This document shows positions 8,676 through 16,720 of a stretch of DNA of 64,000 nucleotides, one piece after another. The stretch is from Lentilactobacillus rapi DSM 19907 = JCM 15042 (GTDB lineage Bacteria; Bacillota; Bacilli; Lactobacillales; Lactobacillaceae). The stretch's first letter is position 1. Every line of letters begins with the position of its first letter. Made by a program: the position numbers and the translations under genes. The stretch covers positions 469,507-533,506 of the forward strand of contig NZ_AZEI01000076.1 of assembly GCF_001436255.1 (NCBI RefSeq), given 5' to 3'. The notes under the pieces were generated by a model that saw only the letters and a list, made by a program, of their open reading frames with translations, was not told the DNA's origin and ran no database searches.

Positions 8676-10118
8676 TTGTTGAAAACTGCTTTAAATCTTT
8701 CAAGTTGTACTGCTTTTTTAGCTGGCAAAAATGCCACGGTTGATGGTTCCACGATGATCGCCAGAAATGAAGATGCCGGTGGCGGAATCAATGCTAAACG
8801 ATTTGTCGTCGTTAATCCCGCCGATCAACCAAGTGAATACATCTCAACCTTTAACAAATTTCGATTGAAATTACCTGACAATCCCCTTCGCTATACTGAG
8901 ACGCCTTGTGCCGACACAAGTGACGGCCTTTGGGGCGAATCTGGTATTAACACGGCCAACGTTGCCATGAGTTCGACCGAAACCGAATTTACCAATACCA
9001 CAATGTTGGGACTTGATCCCCTGGTGCCAGATGGAATCGGTGAAGAAGCCATGTTGACAGTGGTTTTGCCATACATTCATCATGCCCGTGAAGGGGTTCA
9101 ACGCTTGGGTGATTTGGTTACAAAATTTGGTACCTGTGAAAGCAACGGCATTGCCTTCTCCGACTCGGATGAAGTCTGGTACTTTGAAACAGTTGGCGGT
9201 CATCATTGGGCAGCTCAACGTATCCCCGATGACGCCTACGTGCTCGCTCCTAACCAAACGGGGATTCAAGAAATCGACTTCAACGACGCTGATCACTTTA
9301 TGTATAGCGCTGATTTGAAAGCATTTGCCGAAAAATATCATCTGAACAAGGCACGTAAAGGCTTCAATTTCCGCGACATCTTCGGTGAAGATACTCAAGC
9401 CGACCATTATTACAACACCCCACGAGTTTGGTACGGCCAAAAATATTTGAACCCCGAAATTGATCAAGATCCCGAAAGTCGGACAATGCCATTTACCAGA
9501 GTGACCGATCATTTGATTTCAGTTGAAGACATTGCTTTCATCTTGAGCAGCCATTATCAAGGGACGGATTTTGACCCCTATGGCAAAACGGGAACTGAAG
9601 AAACCCGAAAGCGTTACCGTCCAATTGGGATGAACCGCAATCAAGAGATGCATATCTTACAAATTCGGCCAGACTTCCCGGCAGAGCACGCCGCCATTCA
9701 CTGGTTGGCTGAAGGCGTTAACGAATTCAATGTGCCCGTTCCATTCTTTGCCAACTGCACCGATACACCGGCAAACTTCAAAAACACCCCACTGCGCACA
9801 ACAACTGAGAGTTTCTATTGGTTAAATAAATTAGTCGCAATGTTGGCTGATCCATTCTTTGCCGAACATGATCTTGACGCAATGACGGCCGTATCTGAAA
9901 GCCGCAAATTTGGTTTTGCCAACGGCCGGGCCGCAGTTGCTGCCGCAGATGCAGAGTTTGAACAAATCGACAAAGCACAGGTATCGGATTGGCACAATCA
10001 AGTTAACGCAAAAATTGCCAATGCAATTACCGAAAATGTGAAAGATCTCCTTCACCAGCTTGTATTATTACGAGCTGAAAAAATGGTGCCTACATTTGAA
10101 AAGGGCGGCGAACTGTAA
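8676..10118 (+). CDS. pepD: Dipeptidase, peptidase family C69 (PepD-like)
   Basis: Family C69 dipeptidases release amino acids from dipeptides in the cytoplasm. They are Ntn-hydrolases with an N-terminal cysteine nucleophile. Here SSCTAFLAGKNATVDGSTMIARNED carries that cysteine near residue 10 and the family's DGSTMIARNED motif; SESGIN-like, GIAFSDSDEVWYFETVGGHHWAAQRIPDD and YVLAPNQ segments follow. About 480 residues is the usual length. The exact start is uncertain: AGAGAGG at 8661-8667 is best spaced for one of the tandem TTG codons at 8676 and 8679, while the ATG at 8670 is too close. The gene is monocistronic and ends at a strong terminator. Confidence 0.92.
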   Translation: MLKTALNLSSCTAFLAGKNATVDGSTMIARNEDAGGGINAKRFVVVNPADQPSEYISTFNKFRLKLPDNPLRYTETPCADTSDGLWGESGINTANVAMSSTETEFTNTTMLGLDPLVPDGIGEEAMLTVVLPYIHHAREGVQRLGDLVTKFGTCESNGIAFSDSDEVWYFETVGGHHWAAQRIPDDAYVLAPNQTGIQEIDFNDADHFMYSADLKAFAEKYHLNKARKGFNFRDIFGEDTQADHYYNTPRVWYGQKYLNPEIDQDPESRTMPFTRVTDHLISVEDIAFILSSHYQGTDFDPYGKTGTEETRKRYRPIGMNRNQEMHILQIRPDFPAEHAAIHWLAEGVNEFNVPVPFFANCTDTPANFKNTPLRTTTESFYWLNKLVAMLADPFFAEHDLDAMTAVSESRKFGFANGRAAVAAADAEFEQIDKAQVSDWHNQVNAKIANAITENVKDLLHQLVLLRAEKMVPTFEKGGEL

Positions 10119-10231
10119 CTTGATCACATTATTGGCAAAAACTGGCCAACAATTGATCGACCATCGCCTGACTATTTTCTATTGATCATCATGCTAAAAA
10201 TGACGTTGGCTTGACCTATCGTCCCAACATC

Positions 10232-10279
10232 AAAAAATCCGCCATCATTTCTCATGCTGGAATGATGGCGGATTTTTTC
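10232..10279 (+). terminator. Terminator after pepD
   Basis: An 18-bp perfect hairpin AAAAAATCCGCCATCATT / AATGATGGCGGATTTTTT encloses an 11-nt loop. The rest of the 10119-10461 gap holds only an extended -10 (TGCTAGAAT, 10419-10427) probably serving the downstream oxidoreductase. Confidence 0.93.
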
Positions 10280-10461
10280 GTCGAAGAGTTGACGTCATTT
10301 GGTCGCTTGGCTTCAACCTAATGATTGTAGTTAAATGATTCAACAATTATTTGATGCCTTAATTTTTTGATCACTAGCGTTAAAAGAATCCGCTTTCCCA
10401 TCAAAGCATTCTTCACTATGCTAGAATAAGATCATAACTTAAACTATATGGAGGTTTTCCA

Positions 10462-11601
10462 ATGGCAACCTATCATTTTCTCAATCCTTACACACTACGA
10501 AACGGTGTTACCGTCAAGAACCGAGTCGCAATGTCGCCGATGACCGAACAATCCAGCTTCGAAGACGGGTCAATTACAACTGACGAAATTGACTACTATC
10601 GTCTTCGGTCTGGCGGCGTTGGTCTGATGATCACCGGCTGTGCCAACGTCAACGAACTTGGCAAGGGCTTTGAAGGTGAGCTCAGTATTGCCAGCAGCAA
10701 AATGCTTCCAGGATTGCGGCGGCTAGCTAATGCCATGAAGCTTAACGGGACTAAAGCAATCTTACAAATTTTTAGTGCCGGTCGAATGAGCAACTCTAAA
10801 GTTCTTCGTGGCAAACAGCCGATTTCTGCTAGTGCCGTTGCCCCCTTGCGGCCTGGAGCTGAAACCCCACGTGCCCTTAGCAATGCTGAAATCGAACAAA
10901 CGATCAAAGACTTTGGTCACGCCACTCAGCTCGCTATTGACGCTGGCTTTGATGGTGTTGAACTTCACGGGGCCAACACCTACCTACTGCAACAATTTTT
11001 CAGTCCCCATTCCAATCGGCGGACTGATAAGTGGGGTGGCAGCCTTGAAAACCGAATGAATTTTCCATTAGCCGTTGTTTCGATTTGCGCGGCGGTTATT
11101 AAACGTTCAAAGCCGTCGTTTATTTTAGGTTATCGAATCTCTCCTGAAGAAATTGAAACCCCCGGAATCCGTTTAGCCGACACACTGGCTCTAATTCGAA
11201 AGCTGAATCAAATGCCGATCGACTACCTTCACCTTTCCCTAGCGGATGCGTTTGCCACTTCAATTGTCGATCGGACGGACTCTCAACCAATATTTGAAAA
11301 GATTCAGCCACTTCTTGACGATAATCTGCCATTGATGGTTGTTGGCCACTTAGCCACCCCTGCTCAAGTCGAAAAACTCGTCGATACTGGGGTTGCGTTT
11401 GCTGCGATGGGTCGAGAATTAATTCGGGAACCAAAGTGGGTGCAAAAGGTTGAAGCAAATGATGAAAACGCCATTCGTTACACATTCTCGCTTCGTGATC
11501 TTGACGAATTAAAAGTGACCCCACCACTACTTAATTTCTTGATGACTGCCTTTAGAAAGGGATTCCCGTTGTCGACGGATGAAGAGCAGTTGAAATTGTG
11601 A
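10462..11601 (+). CDS. NADH:flavin oxidoreductase, Old Yellow Enzyme family
   Basis: This FMN TIM-barrel enzyme of 379 residues reduces activated C=C bonds or related substrates with NAD(P)H. The N-terminus KNRVAMSPMTEQSS is the FMN-binding start of the barrel, GVELHGANTYLLQQFFSPHSNRRTDKWGGSLENR near residues 165-200 is the family signature with the H-x-A-N ligand pair, and VVGHLATPAQVEKLVDTG plus AAMGRELIREPKWV binds the FMN phosphate. It has no iron-sulfur motif, so it is of the short single-domain type. GGAGG lies eight bases before the ATG. The physiological substrate is not evident; it stands alone, with palindromic repeats directly behind it. Confidence 0.9.
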   Translation: MATYHFLNPYTLRNGVTVKNRVAMSPMTEQSSFEDGSITTDEIDYYRLRSGGVGLMITGCANVNELGKGFEGELSIASSKMLPGLRRLANAMKLNGTKAILQIFSAGRMSNSKVLRGKQPISASAVAPLRPGAETPRALSNAEIEQTIKDFGHATQLAIDAGFDGVELHGANTYLLQQFFSPHSNRRTDKWGGSLENRMNFPLAVVSICAAVIKRSKPSFILGYRISPEEIETPGIRLADTLALIRKLNQMPIDYLHLSLADAFATSIVDRTDSQPIFEKIQPLLDDNLPLMVVGHLATPAQVEKLVDTGVAFAAMGRELIREPKWVQKVEANDENAIRYTFSLRDLDELKVTPPLLNFLMTAFRKGFPLSTDEEQLKL

Positions 11602-11603
11602 TG

Positions 11604-12098
11604 TTAGGACAGCTCCTCCAAGCAATAATCTGCATATAAGCACCTTCTGCAAAAATTCCAAACCAGGAATTTCTGCAGAAGGAGACTTATATTCCGATTA
11701 TTCCCGCTTTGATCCGCTCACTTCTTTAGGACAGCTGCACAAAGCAGAAACTTCCACCTAAGCACCTTCCGCAAAAATCCCAAAACCAGGGATTTCTGCA
11801 GAAGGAGACTTAGGCTCCAGTTTCTAACCGCTTTGATCCGCTCACTTACTTAGGACAGCTGCGCAAAGCAAAAGTCTGCACATAAGCACCACCAACAAAA
11901 ATCCCAAAAACGGGGATTTCTGTTGGCGGAGACTTATGCTCCGACTTTTAACCGCTTTGCTCCGCTCATTTCTTTAGGACAGCTCCTCCAAGCAATAATC
12001 TGCATATAAGCACCTTCGGCAAAAATCCCCAAAACCGGGATTTCCGCCGAAGGAGACTTATATTCCGATTATTCCCGCTTGGATCCGCTCACTTCTTT
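11604..12098. repeat. Repeat family 1: four tandem 122-124 bp palindromic units
   Basis: Units begin with TTAGGACAGCT at 11604, 11726, 11850 and 11974 and end with CCGCTCA(C/T)TT. Each folds into one long hairpin: an outer stem, a conserved interruption (TAAGCACC on one side, GGAGACTTA on the other), and an inner stem closed by a short A-rich loop. The stem arms differ between units but remain complementary, for example AATAATC/GATTATT in units 1 and 4, AGAAACT/AGTTTCT in unit 2, AAAAGTC/GACTTTT in unit 3; inner arms CCAACA/TGTTGG in unit 3 and CCTTCGGC/GCCGAAGG in unit 4. The array fills the whole gap between the oxidoreductase gene and the SOS promoter. It is not CRISPR: no short constant repeat with unique spacers. 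Confidence 0.9.
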
Positions 12099-12100
12099 TC

Positions 12101-12129
12101 TTGACCACACAAACATATGTTCGTATAAT
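12101..12129 (+). promoter_or_regulatory. SOS (LexA)-controlled promoter of the YolD-like operon
   Basis: TTGACC (12101-12106), a 17-bp spacer and TATAAT (12124-12129) form a near-consensus promoter. The last 14 spacer bases, CAAACATATGTTCG (12110-12123), match the Gram-positive LexA/DinR box (CGAACATATGTTCG) at 13 of 14 positions. LexA bound here would cover the spacer and block polymerase. The same arrangement occurs at 48116-48144. Confidence 0.9.
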
Positions 12130-12151
12130 GAACACATGGAGGTGAGGTCTT

Positions 12152-12517
12152 ATGATTCGCAACGTTCCTCGTGACCAATGGCTTTATAACGATCGCGGTA
12201 TGATGAAGTGGTTAGGTTACTTTCTAAGTGATCACACTCAAGACATGACTGATAAAAAAATCAGCGAAGTTCCCACTACTCGCCTACCTCAACAGGATCC
12301 AGAAGTCATCGATCATTTTTTACAACTCAGTTGGGAAAATTCCAGAGAAATCACCCTTCAGCTAAACGGTGAAGCCTATTTAAGTGTTTATAATATTGAT
12401 GGTATTGTTATTGGTGCCAATGATCATTTAATTTACTTTCAGACTGACAAAACAGTTACAATAAACGTAAGCGATATTCGCCACGCAGAATTCAAAAAAG
12501 GAAGTCATGCATATTGA
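12152..12517 (+). CDS. YolD-like protein, SOS-regulated
   Basis: This 121-residue protein carries a YolD-like domain: DRGMMKWLGYFLSDHTQDM near the N-terminus, then ENSREITLQLNGEAYLSVYNIDGIVIGANDHLIYFQT and a closing VNVSDIRHAEF-type strand, as in the small OB/Sm-like fold of YolD proteins (the sequence here reads INVSDIRH). YolD proteins are usually encoded next to Y-family DNA polymerases (UvrX type) and are thought to assist translesion synthesis. Here the neighbouring polymerase is absent, but one lies 36 kb away under the same type of promoter. The start follows GGAGGTGAGG. The stop overlaps the next start (TTGA), so translation is coupled. Confidence 0.8.
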   Translation: MIRNVPRDQWLYNDRGMMKWLGYFLSDHTQDMTDKKISEVPTTRLPQQDPEVIDHFLQLSWENSREITLQLNGEAYLSVYNIDGIVIGANDHLIYFQTDKTVTINVSDIRHAEFKKGSHAY

Positions 12518-12825
12518 AAGAAACGTTTACCGCCCCATGTACTGATAATTCAATTACCGTTACCGTCGATTCAATTAATAACCAATATTTAGCATTGCGA
12601 CGGGCTTCACTTGACGTTGCCCCCCTGGATTCCGTTCAGGTAACCTTGACGGATGAACCTGTTGATGGTCATAAGTACTACGAAGCTGCCGGCTTTAAGG
12701 TGGAAGCCAATGGTCAATTACAGGATTATAACCTAAAACCTGGTGACTATGCCGTCTATCGAGCAATTCCAGGCGGTGAACCCAGCATGGTGATTCAATT
12801 AATAACCCCTGATAATCAAAAATAG
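12514..12825 (+). CDS. Hypothetical protein in the SOS operon (103 aa)
   Basis: I do not recognise this protein. It begins at a TTG that overlaps the YolD-like stop codon, with GGAAG upstream, so it must be expressed with that gene under LexA control. The 103 residues are acidic and soluble-looking, and alternate hydrophobic and polar residues suggest a small beta-rich fold (ITVTVDSINNQYLALRR, DSVQVTLTDEP, GDYAVYRAI, MVIQLI). It has no signal peptide, membrane helix or metal motif. By position it is a candidate partner of the YolD-like protein in the DNA damage response; this is inferred from context only. Confidence 0.75.
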   Translation: MKETFTAPCTDNSITVTVDSINNQYLALRRASLDVAPLDSVQVTLTDEPVDGHKYYEAAGFKVEANGQLQDYNLKPGDYAVYRAIPGGEPSMVIQLITPDNQK

Positions 12826-12847
12826 CCTTTATTTTGGAAGCGATAAA

Positions 12848-13297
12848 ATGAATCAATCATTAACCCTCAGCCTGCTAATCGCCGTTCCCTTAGCAATTGG
12901 CAGCGTCTCAACAACTACAAACGCTAAAGCAGCAACTTGGCATCCCGGCACACCAACTGCTCTTCAGGGCCACTGGCGTAATAAAACGGTCAATATTGGT
13001 AAGTATTTTGGCATGAAGAAGTTATATAGTCATGAATCGGTTCACGTTAAGAACAACCGAATTGATGCATCCCTTACCCAGTCGGCCGGCTGGCATTTGA
13101 CGAATACCAAATGGAGAAAAATCAATAACCACGCCTACACGATAAAGGGAAAGAACGCCTTAAATGAATTACATACCGGGCGATTTACCTTTAATAAAGT
13201 GAGTGGAAAACAGGTTAAAATTTATTACGATGGCTTTAATATCGCTAAGGGAACCCCGTTTTCACCGTATTTTTATCGAGTGGCTAAAAAAGCTTAA
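12848..13297 (+). CDS. Small secreted protein of lactobacillar type
   Basis: The 149-residue product has a signal peptide (hydrophobic LTLSLLIAVPLAIGSVS, cleavage likely after AKA) and a basic, aromatic mature part beginning WHPGTPTALQGHWRNKTV. The PTALQGHW pattern and closing YFYRVAKK are common in short secreted proteins of lactobacilli of unknown function, some of which look lipocalin-like. The gene starts 22 bp after the SOS operon's second gene with GGAAGCG as ribosome site, so it may be partly transcribed from the SOS promoter before the terminator at 13331. Its layout resembles the secreted protein at 40293-40769. Confidence 0.7.
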   Translation: MNQSLTLSLLIAVPLAIGSVSTTTNAKAATWHPGTPTALQGHWRNKTVNIGKYFGMKKLYSHESVHVKNNRIDASLTQSAGWHLTNTKWRKINNHAYTIKGKNALNELHTGRFTFNKVSGKQVKIYYDGFNIAKGTPFSPYFYRVAKKA

Positions 13298-13330
13298 CCA
13301 CGATTTACCCTCACAGACCCAATTTATTTA

Positions 13331-13369
13331 AGTAGCTGAGAATTTAACCTCATCTCGGCTGCTTTTTTT
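13331..13369 (+). terminator. Terminator of the YolD-like operon
   Basis: AGTAGCTGAGA pairs with TCTCGGCTGCT (two G-T pairs), followed by TTTTTT. Confidence 0.85.
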
Positions 13370-13397
13370 GCTGAGAATGAGGAATTGACCATAGGGT

Positions 13398-13426
13398 TTG
13401 ACTTAGCAATCCATAATCCTTACACT
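13398..13426 (+). promoter_or_regulatory. Probable promoter of the DHA2 exporter gene
   Basis: TTGACT at 13398-13403 and TACACT at 13421-13426 are separated by exactly 17 bp, about 46 bp before the start codon. Confidence 0.5.
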
Positions 13427-13472
13427 ATTTAGAGTTGCTTCACCAAAAAATACATAGTTAGAAGTCCTGTTA

Positions 13473-14888
13473 ATGTCAAAAGAAATTAAACGCGCACTGT
13501 TTATTATGGTGTTCGGCACTTTCTTTGGAATCCTTTGCTCAACACTGATGAACGTTGCCCTGCCAACCTTTATGCGGGTATTTAATATTTCTTCGTCCAC
13601 CGTCCAGTGGGTTAGTAACGGCTACATGCTGGTCAATGCGATCATGATTCCAGTTAGTGCTTATCTCACCAAGAAATTCACCTTTCGTTCGTTATTCATT
13701 TCATTTAGTACAATTTTTCTCATTGGTACCATTTTTGGTGCATTGGCGCCTAACTTTTTCACGTTGATTATTGGGCGGATGATTCAAGCAGTCGGCTCCG
13801 GAATGATGATGCCACTGGTTAATATTTTGGCGATTCGCTATGCCAGCCGAGGTAAACAAGGCGCCGTCATGGGAATTGTCGGCTTGGCATTTAACTTTTC
13901 GCCAATCATTGGCCCCACCCTTTCTGGCGTGATCTTAGATTATTTTTCATGGCGCTATTTATTCATTTTAGTGCTCCCATTTATTGTTCTTGATCTAGGT
14001 TTAGCACTCATTTCATTACCCAAGATTCCAACTAAGCAAGAACCGCAATTTAATGTGACTGGCCTTATCACCATCAGCCTTGGTTTACTTGGATTATTAT
14101 GGAGTTTTTCAAACGTCGGCGAATTCGCGATTACCTCAACAACGGTTTGGCTGCCATTTTTAGTTGGGGTGGTTTTAATCACGACGTTCATAATCACCCA
14201 GCGACAGTCAGATCATCCTTTTGTTAATCTCGCTGTTTTTAAAAACGCCCAGTTCACAACCGCCACCCTGGTTAATTCACTCATTGTGTCCACCATGTAT
14301 GGCAATACGATTCTATTGCCATTATTAATCCAAACCATCATGGGCAAAAGTGCGATCATCTCCGGTCTGGCGTTACTTCCCGGCGCGTTATTAACTGGGT
14401 TCATGTCGCCTATCAGCGGCCGGTTATTTGACCGTTATCCGGTTCGAATTATCGTGACCACCGGCATTCTAATCGATTGCTTTGGAACAATGATGCAGGC
14501 CTTCATTGACGTTAACGCCTCAGTAGCAATGCTGACACTGGGCCAAACGATTCGTCAACTTGGCTTAGTCCTTATTCTCATTCCGATTCAAACCCAAGCG
14601 TTATCCTATTTACCGAACAACTTAATTTCTGATGGCGTGGCTGCCTTCAACACCCTCCGACAGATTGCAGCATCGTTTGGAACCGCGATTATTGTCGCAA
14701 CCATTAATATTGGCAGCCACTTCTTTGTCAGCCAACCCAACCACCAGCAAATCGGCATTCAAGCCGGCTTTACAATGTGCTTGCTGTTTCTGATCATCGC
14801 CTTAGTTGTCTCCAGAAAGCTATATACCAAGCACTCACCCACCCCAACCACACGGCTAAAAACGCCAGCCAGCGTATCAAAGCTTTAA
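13473..14888 (+). CDS. MFS drug/solute exporter, DHA2 (14-TM) family
   Basis: The 471-residue protein has about 14 membrane helices and the DHA2 motifs: NVALPTFMRVFNISSSTVQWVSNGYMLVNAIMIP in helix 1-2 (motif D1), then RMIQAVGSGMMMPLVNI (motif B-like) and GPTLSGVILDYFSWRYLFI (motif C). Proteins of this class exchange protons for lipophilic cations, antibiotics or metabolites. The ribosome site is weak (AGAAG). It precedes a TSUP permease gene by 48 bp on the same strand, so both may be co-transcribed. No adjacent regulator is visible and the substrate is unknown. Confidence 0.88.
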   Translation: MSKEIKRALFIMVFGTFFGILCSTLMNVALPTFMRVFNISSSTVQWVSNGYMLVNAIMIPVSAYLTKKFTFRSLFISFSTIFLIGTIFGALAPNFFTLIIGRMIQAVGSGMMMPLVNILAIRYASRGKQGAVMGIVGLAFNFSPIIGPTLSGVILDYFSWRYLFILVLPFIVLDLGLALISLPKIPTKQEPQFNVTGLITISLGLLGLLWSFSNVGEFAITSTTVWLPFLVGVVLITTFIITQRQSDHPFVNLAVFKNAQFTTATLVNSLIVSTMYGNTILLPLLIQTIMGKSAIISGLALLPGALLTGFMSPISGRLFDRYPVRIIVTTGILIDCFGTMMQAFIDVNASVAMLTLGQTIRQLGLVLILIPIQTQALSYLPNNLISDGVAAFNTLRQIAASFGTAIIVATINIGSHFFVSQPNHQQIGIQAGFTMCLLFLIIALVVSRKLYTKHSPTPTTRLKTPASVSKL

Positions 14889-14936
14889 ACGCTTCACGTT
14901 ATCTAATCTAGCTATTGTCCAAGGGAGATTGAGAAA

Positions 14937-15656
14937 ATGACCACTTTGCTTTTCGTATTACTGCCCGCAGTCCTTGCCGGCATCGTCCAAGGGGTGACCG
15001 GTTTTGGTTCCGCAATTGTTCTCATGGTATTTTTACCCACGATTTTGCCGATCCCTCAAAGTGCTGGGGTTGCCTCACTCATCATGTCGGTGTCAAATAT
15101 CATGTTGGCGTGGCGATACCGGCATAGCTTGAACTTCAAGCGAATCATTTGGCCATTCCTGGTTTATGCCAGCGTGGCCTTTGTCGCCTTGAAATTAGTC
15201 AATTCAATTGATGTTCACCTGCTCAAATCAATGCTGGGTGGCTTACTAGTTGCCCTATCGCTTTATTTTCTCTTCATTAAATCCGGTGGCCGCAAACATT
15301 ATCCCATTTATATTGCCATTATCTTTATGGTGGTTTCCGGCTTCTTTAATGGGTTATTTGGGATTGGTGGACCGCTCATGGCACTTTATTTTCTGTCACT
15401 TGCTGACACCAAGGAAGAATACTTGGCCTGTATTCAAACCTTCTTTTTGATTGATCAATTGTACGTCACCAGCGTCCGATTCTATGACGGCATTTTGGGC
15501 ACCAATGACATCCCCTTTATCTTAATTGGGATTGTTGGTGGCGTAGTTGGCACCATAATTGCCAATCGCATCACGGCTCATATGAATATCCAGATGATCC
15601 AAAAATGTGTCTTCGTTCTAATTGGCATCAGTGGGCTATTCTATCTTGTTCAATAG
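14937..15656 (+). CDS. TSUP family (TauE/SafE) membrane permease
   Basis: The 239 residues form about eight helices in two related halves, beginning with LAGIVQGVTGFGSAIVLMVFLP and, in the second half, GFFNGLFGIGGPLMALYFLS; both glycine-rich segments are diagnostic of the TSUP family of organic anion and sulfite exporters. AAGGGAG lies upstream of the ATG. It follows the DHA2 exporter gene and precedes yaaA by 45 bp. It is not close to the other TSUP protein in this window in sequence, so it is not a recent duplicate. Confidence 0.85.
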   Translation: MTTLLFVLLPAVLAGIVQGVTGFGSAIVLMVFLPTILPIPQSAGVASLIMSVSNIMLAWRYRHSLNFKRIIWPFLVYASVAFVALKLVNSIDVHLLKSMLGGLLVALSLYFLFIKSGGRKHYPIYIAIIFMVVSGFFNGLFGIGGPLMALYFLSLADTKEEYLACIQTFFLIDQLYVTSVRFYDGILGTNDIPFILIGIVGGVVGTIIANRITAHMNIQMIQKCVFVLIGISGLFYLVQ

Positions 15657-15701
15657 TGCGATCACGAACTGTCAAACAGTGAAAGGATTTTAACAATCGT
15701 C

Positions 15702-16451
15702 ATGAAAATCATCATTTCTCCGGCTAAAAAAATGATTGTCAACCAGGATGACTTTGATACCCAGGGATTACCCGTTTATCTTGAAAAGGCTCAAGAACTA
15801 TTAACAGCCATGCAGCAATTGGATTATGAAGCGGCCAAAAAGCTATGGCATACCAGTGATAAATTAACTCGACCCAATTACGATCACCTTCAAAGTCTTG
15901 ATCTGACAAACCACCTGACCCCTGCTATTTTGAGCTTTTCCGGGATTCAATATCAATACCTGGCGGCTGACCTGTTAACAACACCAGCATTGGATTATTT
16001 ACAGCGTAACTTGCGAATACTATCAGGATTCTATGGCATTTTGAAACCATTTGACGGCATTGCCCCGTATCGTTTGGAAATGGGGGCAAGGTTGTCGATA
16101 AACGGTGCTCAAAACCTTTATGACTTTTGGGGCAATGACTTATACCAAGCACTTAACGCAGAAAAGGAGCCGATTATTAACCTGGCTTCAAAAGAATATT
16201 CAAAAGCAATTACTTCCTATCTCCAACCAACCGACCAGTTCATCGATATTGCCTTTGTTCATGAGGTTAATGGTCAACTCAAAACGCGGGCTACCTTGGC
16301 TAAAATGGCTCGGGGTGAGATGGTTCGCTTCATGGCTGAAAATCAACTGGAGAATCCAGCTGACTTAAAAAACTTCGATTCTCCAAATTACCAGTTCAGT
16401 CTAGCCCACTCGACGGCGACAAAATTCGTTTTTATCAGAACCAAGCCTTAA
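15702..16451 (+). CDS. yaaA: Peroxide stress protein YaaA (UPF0246)
   Basis: YaaA limits Fenton damage under peroxide stress in Escherichia coli and binds DNA through a helix-hairpin-helix-like fold. The 249 residues show the family start KIIISPAKKM, the central FSGIQYQYLAADLL and LRILSGFYGILKPFDGIAPYRLEMG, and NLASKEYSKAI followed by KTRATLAKMARGEMVRFMAE near the C-terminus. Length is normal. It is the last plus-strand gene before a repeat-type bidirectional terminator. AAAGGA sits rather far (about 14 bases) from the ATG. Confidence 0.93.
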   Translation: MKIIISPAKKMIVNQDDFDTQGLPVYLEKAQELLTAMQQLDYEAAKKLWHTSDKLTRPNYDHLQSLDLTNHLTPAILSFSGIQYQYLAADLLTTPALDYLQRNLRILSGFYGILKPFDGIAPYRLEMGARLSINGAQNLYDFWGNDLYQALNAEKEPIINLASKEYSKAITSYLQPTDQFIDIAFVHEVNGQLKTRATLAKMARGEMVRFMAENQLENPADLKNFDSPNYQFSLAHSTATKFVFIRTKP

Positions 16452-16521
16452 GAATAAACGGATTACTGTTGGCTTTTCGGAGTACAATCGAATAATGACG
16501 CAAAAAAAGAGAATGAGACGA

Positions 16522-16705
16522 GGTTGGGACACATGCCGATTTCCAATCAGTGATCACCACCATTTGGATCACCACTGATCCTCAGATAAAAGCTGTGCCA
16601 AACGGCTGATCCCGGCCATTTAAGCAAAAAAGGAATGCATTCCAAAACCAAAATGCATTCCTTTTTCACTTAAATTCCGGGATCAAATCGCCGATTGTCC
16701 CAATC
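16522..16705. repeat. Repeat family 2, copy A (palindromic bidirectional terminator module)
   Basis: The outer arms are GGTTGGGACA (16522-16531) and TGTCCCAATC (16696-16705). Inside, CGGCTGATCCCGG and CCGGGATCA pair, then ATTTAAG with CTTAAAT, then an inner stem GGAATGCATT/AATGCATTCC flanked by A-run and T-run, so it can terminate in both directions. It sits between convergent yaaA and aldA. The same flanks recur at 38.4, 43.6 and 51.0 kb with different inner stems. Confidence 0.88.
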
Positions 16706-16720
16706 TTTCTAATTCACCAA

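Noticed and set aside
11604..12098. CRISPR array
   Set aside because: Units are 122-124 bp, nearly entire unit repeated, palindromic throughout, and lack constant short repeats with unique spacers; no cas genes are present.
11604..12098. Insertion sequence remnants
   Set aside because: No transposase fragment, no terminal repeats with target duplications, and arms co-vary, which decaying IS copies would not show.
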